Assembly (NCBI GenBank): GCA_022798035.1
Contig: JAAWLS010000046.1
Coordinates: forward strand, 1-11,328
Direction of reading: 5' to 3'
Length of the DNA stretch: 11,328 bases
Source of the DNA: Lachnospiraceae bacterium
GTDB lineage: Bacteria; Bacillota; Clostridia; Lachnospirales; Lachnospiraceae
Shown: piece after piece, positions 6,511 through 11,328 of the stretch
Position numbering within the stretch: position 1 is the first letter of the stretch
How the letters are laid out: the number at the start of each line of letters is the position of its first letter
Notes under the pieces: model-generated
Seen by the model: the letters and a program-made list of their open reading frames with translations, nothing else
Told to the model about the DNA's origin: nothing
Databases searched by the model: none
Translations under genes and position numbers: made by a program

Positions 6511-7839
6511 ATGAAAGATATGAAAATGAGGACACGGTTGATTGCCGGTTTTGCAATTATTGGGGTGCTGATTCTTGCAATGGGAGTAATCAGTTATACT
6601 GTTTTGAGTTCATCCGATGCGGAGACGCTGAGAGAGCAGATTATCCTGGCAGTTTTGCTGGTGGTAACTTTATCGTTCGCTATTGGTTTGTCTGTAAGTA
6701 TTTTGAGAGATATCCGGCGTTCTTTGGATATTCTGATTGATGCAGCAAGAGAAATTGCAGACGGTAATGCCAACATTACACTGAATAAGCTGAAGAACGA
6801 CGAGTTTGGTGAAGTGGTGGATGAATTCCAGAAAATTATTGATAACATCAAATACCAGGGTGGTATTTCAGAGATGATTGCAAAGGGTGATTTGACTGCT
6901 GATGTGAAGACAAAAGGCGACAAAGATGTCCTTGGCAATGCATTGGTAGATATTATCCGGGAAAACAATAAGATGCTTTCTGATATCAAAGAATCTACGA
7001 TGCAGGTGACGGTAGGCTCGGAACAGGTTTCTGACGCCAGTCAGGCTCTGGCCCAGGGAGCAACAGAGCAGGCCAGCGCAACAGAAGAAATTACTGCTTC
7101 TATGAATGAGATTGCTGAGAGAACGAAGGTAAATACAGAGCAGATTAATGAAGCAAATGATTTGGTTGAGAACATGGGGAAAGAGGCAATCGTTATCAAT
7201 GACAGCATGACAGAGATGATGGGTGCTATGACAGATATCAATGAGGCTTCTGAGAATATCTCCAAGATTATTAAAGTAATTGACGACATTGCATTCCAGA
7301 CGAATATTCTTGCTCTGAACGCTGCTGTGGAGGCGGCAAGGGCAGGCATTCATGGAAAAGGATTCGCCGTAGTGGCAGAAGAAGTGAGAAATCTGGCAGG
7401 AAAGAGTGCTTCCGCGGCCAGTGAGACGGCAGAGATGATTGAGGATTCCATTAATAAAGTTGTGCTGGGCTCCAAACTGGCAGAAGAGACCAGCGGTTCT
7501 CTGTCAGATATCATGCACAAGATTGAGCAGGTGGTAGAACTGACACACAGTATTGCAGTAGCTTCCAATGACCAGGCTACGGCAGTGACCCAGATTGACC
7601 AGGCAATCAATCAGGTATCTCAGGTTACTCAGACGAATTCTGCAACCAGTGAACAGTGTGCGGCAGCCAGTGAAGAGTTGTCAAATCAGGCAGCAAATCT
7701 GCGGCGTTTGGTGGGCAGCTATAAGTTAAAAGACAATGGAGGCAGCCGTTTCAACGTTGCAGCAGAGGATGACATATACGGAAAAGTCGATGAGAATGAA
7801 AAGATTATTTCTCTGGAAGGCGACTTCGGTAAGTACTAA
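6511..7839 (+). CDS. Methyl-accepting chemotaxis protein without an external sensor domain
   Basis: A 442-residue chemoreceptor. Two hydrophobic helices (about 10-32 and 43-65) are joined by only about ten residues, so there is no periplasmic or extracellular ligand-binding domain. A HAMP-like segment follows (about 66-115), then a second one (about 116-165, containing AKGDLTADV). The long signalling hairpin runs from about 170 to 400. Its tip is the family hallmark, from DDIAFQTNILALNAAVEAAR through GKGFAVVAEEVRNLA. In the tip the usual glutamate after ARAG is isoleucine (I280). Putative methylation segments are rich in EE/QA pairs. The C terminus ends in LEGDFGKY, not a NWETF-type CheR tether. 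AAGGAGG at 6495-6501 lies 9 bases before the ATG. It is probably the receptor serving the adjacent CheA/CheW, sensing membrane or cytoplasmic state (inference). Confidence 0.94.
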   Translation: MKDMKMRTRLIAGFAIIGVLILAMGVISYTVLSSSDAETLREQIILAVLLVVTLSFAIGLSVSILRDIRRSLDILIDAAREIADGNANITLNKLKNDEFGEVVDEFQKIIDNIKYQGGISEMIAKGDLTADVKTKGDKDVLGNALVDIIRENNKMLSDIKESTMQVTVGSEQVSDASQALAQGATEQASATEEITASMNEIAERTKVNTEQINEANDLVENMGKEAIVINDSMTEMMGAMTDINEASENISKIIKVIDDIAFQTNILALNAAVEAARAGIHGKGFAVVAEEVRNLAGKSASAASETAEMIEDSINKVVLGSKLAEETSGSLSDIMHKIEQVVELTHSIAVASNDQATAVTQIDQAINQVSQVTQTNSATSEQCAAASEELSNQAANLRRLVGSYKLKDNGGSRFNVAAEDDIYGKVDENEKIISLEGDFGKY

Positions 7840-7886
7840 TCAGTATGAAATGTGTCATTTGAGACAAGATATGTAAGAAAATGAAA

Positions 7887-7918
7887 AAGGTCTGTTTACA
7901 TAAGTGTAAGCAGACCTT
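7887..7918. terminator. Strong hairpin, probable end of the chemotaxis operon
   Basis: AAGGTCTGTTTACA at 7887-7900 pairs with the sequence at 7905-7918 around a TAAG loop, giving 14 base pairs with one T-G wobble. On the plus strand only TT and then mixed sequence follow, so the U-tract is weak. On the minus strand the stem is followed by TTTCATTTT. It lies 47 bases after the receptor stop and before ktrB, where a terminator is expected. Confidence 0.65.
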
Positions 7919-8037
7919 GTGTTATGCACACGGCCATTCAAATGGAATATATCAGTGAGCCGGTAAATACCCGGCGCGCAGGCAGAGAAAAAATCATCTC
8001 TGCCAGATTGAGAGAAAGTCTGAGAGAGGGAAAGAGA
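7919..8037 (+). promoter_or_regulatory. ktrB leader with several inverted repeats
   Basis: Taking 8038 as the ktrB start, this 119-base stretch is non-coding. It contains CCATT/AATGG (7934-7945), GCCGG/CCGGC (7959-7975), an 8-bp repeat GGCAGAGA/TCTCTGCC (7981-8004, 8-base loop), and a weaker CAGATT/AGTCTG pair (8004-8022). Potassium transporter genes in Firmicutes are often controlled by c-di-AMP riboswitches, but this leader is short and I cannot recognise that aptamer's conserved core. No convincing sigma-A promoter was seen. Confidence 0.35.
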
Positions 8038-9372
8038 ATGACAAGGAGACTGAGCAGGGTACAGACCATTGCCCTGGGATTTTTATTGATTATTGCAGTG
8101 GGGACTGTATTACTGATGCTTCCCATCGCTTCCAGAAACGGAGAGAGTACAGGATTTCTAAATGCGCTTTTTACAGCTACCAGCAGTACCTGTGTGACAG
8201 GCCTGGTTGTGGTGGACACATATAGTAATTGGACGATATTTGGCCAGCTGGTTATTATGCTGTTGATTCAAATTGGCGGACTGGGATTTATCACTATCGG
8301 TGTGTTCTTTTCCATTTTCTTAAAGAGGAGAATTGGGCTGAAAGAAAGAAATCTGATACAGGAGAGCGTCAACACCCTTCAGATTGGCGGAACAGTGCGT
8401 TTGGTGCGGAAAATTGTTTTTTACAGTCTGGCTATTGAGGGGACAGGGGCCCTGCTGCTGATGATAAGATTCATTCCGCAGTTTGGCGGTGCCAAAGGAA
8501 TCTGGTATGGCGTTTTTCATTCTGTTTCAGCTTTCTGCAACGCAGGATTTGATTTGATGGGGCAGTTTGAGCCCTATGCTTCTCTGACGATGTATTACGA
8601 TGATGTTCTGATTAACCTGGTGATTATGGGACTGATTATCATAGGCGGCATTGGCTTTATTGTCTGGGACGATATTTCTGTTCACAAGTGGAACGTAAAA
8701 AAATATATGCTGCACACAAAAATTGTGCTGGTGATGACAGTGACATTGATTCTGGCAGGAAGCATTTGCTTTTATCTGTTTGAGCGGGAAAATCTTTTGG
8801 CCGGTATGGATGCAAAAGGCCAGATTCTGGCCTCTGTATTCGGCGCTGTGACCCCCAGGACAGCAGGATTTAATACGATAGACACCGGAGCCTACACAGA
8901 AGCGTCAAGGCTTTTGACGGTACTTTTGATGTTTATCGGGGGAAGTCCTGGTTCCACGGCCGGAGGAGTGAAAACTACCACAATGATGGTGATTCTCCTG
9001 TATATCTGGTCCAGCCTCAGAAATAAGAAGGGGCTGAATATTTTTGGCAGAAGGCTGGATGAAGATTCCATTAAAAAGGCCAGCACGGTATTTTTTATCA
9101 ATTTACTGCTGGCTTCTGTGTCCACACTGCTCATGTGCGGAATTGAGAGTTCCCTTCCTCTGTCAGACATTTTTATGGAGGTGTTTTCGGCAATCGGAAC
9201 GGTGGGAATTTCCACAGGCATTACGCGGGACATTACCATTGTCTCAAAATGGCTGTTAATCTTTTTGATGTACAGCGGCAGAATCGGCAGCATGTCTTTT
9301 GCATTGTCCTTTACAGAAAAGAAGCAGGGCTCTTTGGTGGAACTGCCGATAGAGCGTATTACCATCGGTTAA
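8038..9372 (+). CDS. ktrB: KtrB/TrkH-family potassium uptake membrane subunit
   Basis: A 444-residue polytopic membrane protein that conducts K+ (often coupled to Na+) with an RCK-type partner. It has the four-fold pore repeat of the Trk/Ktr/HKT superfamily. The selectivity-filter glycines are in TCVTGL (51-56), NAGF (168-171), TAGFN (275-279) and GTVGIS (387-392). The GGSPGSTAGGVK loop (301-312) matches the flexible gating loop in the third repeat. The frame is open upstream to an ATG at 7924, but that start lies against the terminator hairpin and adds 38 polar residues atypical for the family. The ATG at 8038 has GAGGG 7 bases upstream and gives the expected short N terminus before LSRVQTIALGF and a length close to that known for KtrB. 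ktrA follows 80 bases later. Confidence 0.93.
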   Translation: MTRRLSRVQTIALGFLLIIAVGTVLLMLPIASRNGESTGFLNALFTATSSTCVTGLVVVDTYSNWTIFGQLVIMLLIQIGGLGFITIGVFFSIFLKRRIGLKERNLIQESVNTLQIGGTVRLVRKIVFYSLAIEGTGALLLMIRFIPQFGGAKGIWYGVFHSVSAFCNAGFDLMGQFEPYASLTMYYDDVLINLVIMGLIIIGGIGFIVWDDISVHKWNVKKYMLHTKIVLVMTVTLILAGSICFYLFERENLLAGMDAKGQILASVFGAVTPRTAGFNTIDTGAYTEASRLLTVLLMFIGGSPGSTAGGVKTTTMMVILLYIWSSLRNKKGLNIFGRRLDEDSIKKASTVFFINLLLASVSTLLMCGIESSLPLSDIFMEVFSAIGTVGISTGITRDITIVSKWLLIFLMYSGRIGSMSFALSFTEKKQGSLVELPIERITIG

Positions 9373-9452
9373 AGTGAGACAGGAGAAAGGGCGGAGGAAC
9401 CGCTTGTTTATCCCAGAATTTGGGCATGGCAGATGTGCCCCAGGAGGTAGAA

Positions 9453-10100
9453 ATGAAATCAATTTTAGTAATCGGAATCGGAAGATTCGGAAAACATTTG
9501 TGTGAGGATTTGGTGAAAAATGGCAATGACGTGATGGCGGTGGATGAAAATGAGGAAAATCTGGAAGATATTCTGCCCATTGTTACAAGTGCGAAAATTG
9601 CAGACTGTACGAAAGAGGAAGTTCTAAAAGGATTTGGCGTTAGCAATTTTGATATCTGTTTTGTGTGTATCGGCACAAATTTTCAGAACAGTCTGGAAGT
9701 GACCAGCCTGCTGAAAGATTTCGGCGCTCCTTATGTAATCAGTAAAGCCACCAGAGACATTCAGGCAAAATTTCTTTTGCGAAACGGTGCAGACGAAGTG
9801 GTTTATCCAGACAGAGACATTGCGAAGCGGATTGCCGTGAAAGTCAGCGCCAACCATGTCTATGACTATATGGAGATGGGAGAGTATTCTATTTATGAGA
9901 TACAGCCTTTAGATGAGTGGATTGGAAAATCCATCAAAGAGATGAACTTCCGCGTGAAATATAATGCCAATATTCTGGGAATTAAACAGAGCGGGCAAAC
10001 AAGCCTTCTGCCGGATGCAGAGCATATTTTCCAGAAAGAAGAACATTTGATGGTAATCGGAAAGAGAGAGGATATTGACAGAATTTTAAAAAGGCTGTAG
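9453..10100 (+). CDS. ktrA: KtrA/TrkA-family RCK subunit of the potassium transporter
   Basis: A 215-residue cytoplasmic regulator that would form an octameric ring under KtrB and gate it in response to nucleotides. The N-terminal RCK_N Rossmann fold has GIGRFG at residues 8-13 and D31 at the end of the second strand (VMAVDENEENL), the usual NAD/ATP ribose contact. The RCK_C (TrkA-C) domain occupies about 135-215 and binds c-di-AMP in several Firmicutes (family knowledge, not shown here). In-frame TTG and ATG codons at 9420 and 9426 lack a ribosome binding site, while AGGAGG at 9442-9447 is 5 bases before the ATG at 9453, so that start is chosen. The length matches known KtrA proteins. The stop codon lies inside the following terminator stem. 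Confidence 0.94.
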   Translation: MKSILVIGIGRFGKHLCEDLVKNGNDVMAVDENEENLEDILPIVTSAKIADCTKEEVLKGFGVSNFDICFVCIGTNFQNSLEVTSLLKDFGAPYVISKATRDIQAKFLLRNGADEVVYPDRDIAKRIAVKVSANHVYDYMEMGEYSIYEIQPLDEWIGKSIKEMNFRVKYNANILGIKQSGQTSLLPDAEHIFQKEEHLMVIGKREDIDRILKRL

Positions 10101-10115
10101 AGTTTTACAGCCTTT
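10090..10115. terminator. Probable terminator after ktrA
   Basis: AAAGGCTGTA at 10090-10099 pairs perfectly with TACAGCCTTT at 10106-10115 around a 6-base loop. The stem overlaps the last ktrA codons and stop. Three Ts end the stem on the plus strand and an A-rich run precedes it, so it may work in both directions. The U-tract is short, so termination may be partial. Confidence 0.6.
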
Positions 10116-10154
10116 GGAATAAACATAGGATAAGAAACAAAAGGAGATAAGAAA

Positions 10155-10709
10155 ATGCTGCAATATATCGCAGAACTTGACGGCAGTATTCTGCTGTTTA
10201 TCCAGGAGTTTTTACGGCTGGAATGGCTGGACCCTCTTGTATTGTTTCTCACGAGCCTGGGAAATGCGGGGGCTCTCTGGATTCTACTTGCAGGACTGCT
10301 CTTAATACAGAAGAAGTACCGGAAGACGGGATATGCCGTTGCAGTTTCCCTGCTGGTGGGAGCATTCATTACGAATCTGCTGCTGAAAAACTGGGTCTGC
10401 CGGCCAAGGCCTTACGATGTGATACCAGAACTGCAGGCGCTGGTGACAGCCCGGGATTGGTCGTTCCCTTCCGGCCATTCCACCAGTTCCATAGCGGCTG
10501 CAACAGTTATGCTTTGCCAGCTGCCGAAAAAAGCAGGCGTCCCCGCCTTTGTTATTGCAGTGCTCATCTGTCTGTCCAGGCTGTATGTGGGAGTTCATTA
10601 TCCCACAGACGTTCTGGCTGGTATCCTGATTGGGGTGCTGTCAGCAGTGGCTGCCATGAAGATAACAGAGCAGGTGATGAAAGTAGGAGAGAATAGACTT
10701 CGCGATTAA
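10155..10709 (+). CDS. PAP2-family membrane phosphatase
   Basis: A 184-residue integral membrane protein with about five or six hydrophobic segments. The three PAP2 signature motifs are complete. Motif 1 (Kx6RP) is K78 to R85-P86, motif 2 is PSGH at 105-108, and motif 3 (SRx5Hx3D) is S141-R142, H148, D152. The motif 2 and 3 histidines are the catalytic pair in this family. Members remove phosphate from lipids such as undecaprenyl pyrophosphate, phosphatidic acid or phosphatidylglycerol phosphate; the substrate cannot be told from sequence alone. The size and topology suit a bacterial undecaprenyl-pyrophosphate-phosphatase-like enzyme acting outside the membrane (inference). AAGGAG at 10141-10146 lies 8 bases before the ATG. 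It follows the ktrA hairpin by about 40 bases and precedes the DUF1653 gene by 34. Confidence 0.92.
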   Translation: MLQYIAELDGSILLFIQEFLRLEWLDPLVLFLTSLGNAGALWILLAGLLLIQKKYRKTGYAVAVSLLVGAFITNLLLKNWVCRPRPYDVIPELQALVTARDWSFPSGHSTSSIAAATVMLCQLPKKAGVPAFVIAVLICLSRLYVGVHYPTDVLAGILIGVLSAVAAMKITEQVMKVGENRLRD

Positions 10710-10743
10710 CGATTTATGGAAACACAAGCAAGGAGGAAAAACA

Positions 10744-11289
10744 ATGCCCCAGGGAAATCCAAAACCAGGAGAATTATATCTGCATTTTAAACAGAAGCTA
10801 TATCAAATTGTGACTGTGGCCCGGCATTCAGAGACAGGAGAAGAATTAGTCATTTATCAGGCGTTGTACGACTCCTTTCAGACTTATGCAAGGCCTCTTG
10901 CAATGTTTATCAGTCCTGTGGACAGAGATAGATATCCCGATGCCGGACAGACGTACCGGTTTCAGCTGGTGGAACCGGCGTCTCTGGCGGATTCGGACGA
11001 AGTGCCAATGAGCCCCAAATTTCAGTCAGATTTGGATGGGAAACCGACAGGGCGGAATCCATCGGCCCCGAAGTCTCCGGAGGAGAAATTGATGGCATTT
11101 TTTGATGCAAAAACAATGGAAGAGCGTTATGAAATTCTGCTGGATATGAGGGAGAATATTACGGACCGAATGATTAACAATATGGCGGTAGTTTTGGATG
11201 TGGTGATTGAGGAAGGGCCTTTGGAGCAGAGATATGAAGAGCTGAAAACCTGCGTCCGTACCTTTCAGAGATATGAGATAAACAGATAG
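10744..11289 (+). CDS. DUF1653-domain protein with C-terminal extension
   Basis: A 181-residue, probably cytoplasmic protein of unknown function. Residues about 5-75 match DUF1653, with the characteristic PGELYLHFKQKLYQIV, ARHSETGEELVIYQALY and ARPLAMF stretches. Stand-alone DUF1653 proteins are usually only about 70-80 residues. Here a low-complexity polar and proline-containing linker (about 85-120) leads to a predicted helical module (about 120-178, from PEEKLMAFFDAKTMEERYEIL onward) that I do not recognise. There is no signal peptide or membrane helix. AAGGAGG at 10730-10736 lies 7 bases before the ATG. It is probably cotranscribed with the PAP2 gene and is followed directly by a strong terminator. 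No function should be assigned beyond the domain name. Confidence 0.88.
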   Translation: MPQGNPKPGELYLHFKQKLYQIVTVARHSETGEELVIYQALYDSFQTYARPLAMFISPVDRDRYPDAGQTYRFQLVEPASLADSDEVPMSPKFQSDLDGKPTGRNPSAPKSPEEKLMAFFDAKTMEERYEILLDMRENITDRMINNMAVVLDVVIEEGPLEQRYEELKTCVRTFQRYEINR

Positions 11290-11315
11290 AAAAGGAGGTT
11301 GCCCCTCCTTTTTTT
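11290..11315 (+). terminator. Intrinsic terminator after the DUF1653 gene
   Basis: AAAAGGAGG at 11290-11298 pairs with CCTCCTTTT at 11304-11312 around a 5-base loop, and the 3' side runs into seven Ts (11309-11315). It begins immediately after the stop codon. This is the clearest rho-independent terminator in the window. Confidence 0.93.
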
Positions 11316-11328
11316 CTGTGCTAAAATA

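Noticed and set aside
7924..8037. N-terminal extension of KtrB from the ATG at 7924 or 7942.
   Set aside because: No ribosome binding site, a start pressed against the terminator hairpin, and a polar extension unlike the family; the ATG at 8038 has a better site and gives the usual length.
9420..9452. Upstream TTG or ATG starts for KtrA.
   Set aside because: No ribosome binding site precedes them and the extra residues come before the canonical MKSILVIGIGRFG opening, which has AGGAGG in front.

Overview
The window looks like a chromosomal segment from a low-to-moderate GC, Gram-positive anaerobe, most probably a Lachnospiraceae-type Clostridium relative. This is inferred from the strong AGGAG-type ribosome binding sites, gene order and protein style; no 16S or other decisive marker is present. 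All recognised genes lie on the plus strand. No insertion sequence, phage gene, CRISPR array, tRNA or rRNA was found.

Bases 1-7839 are a signalling and chemotaxis block. It opens with the 3' end of a gene whose product resembles a degenerate Hpt module. Next is a two-domain receiver-HD-GYP protein, a probable cyclic-di-GMP phosphodiesterase. A 170-base intergenic region follows. It is the most structured non-coding DNA in the window, with a 7-bp inverted repeat, an extended -10 promoter candidate, a possible three-way-junction RNA and a 10-bp palindrome. The core chemotaxis genes then run cheR, cheB, a single-domain cheY-like regulator, cheA, cheW and a methyl-accepting chemotaxis protein, with gaps of 3-56 bases that suggest one operon. 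The set is biochemically coherent. The receptor controls CheA through CheW, CheA phosphorylates the CheY-like protein and CheB, and CheR and CheB add and remove receptor methyl groups. The receptor has two membrane helices but almost no external loop, so it probably senses something inside the membrane or cytoplasm.

After a strong hairpin at 7887-7918 come ktrB and ktrA, a Ktr-type potassium uptake system (membrane pore plus nucleotide-binding RCK gating subunit). The ktrB leader of about 120 bases holds several inverted repeats. A second hairpin ends ktrA.

The last part carries a PAP2-family membrane phosphatase and a DUF1653-domain protein with a C-terminal extension of unknown function. 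It closes with a textbook intrinsic terminator at 11290-11315.

Most of the window is conventional. The best candidate for something undescribed is the cheR leader at 1348-1464. The acidic repeat of CheW, the sensorless tandem-HAMP receptor, the altered HD-GYP signature and the ktrB leader are smaller points of interest.
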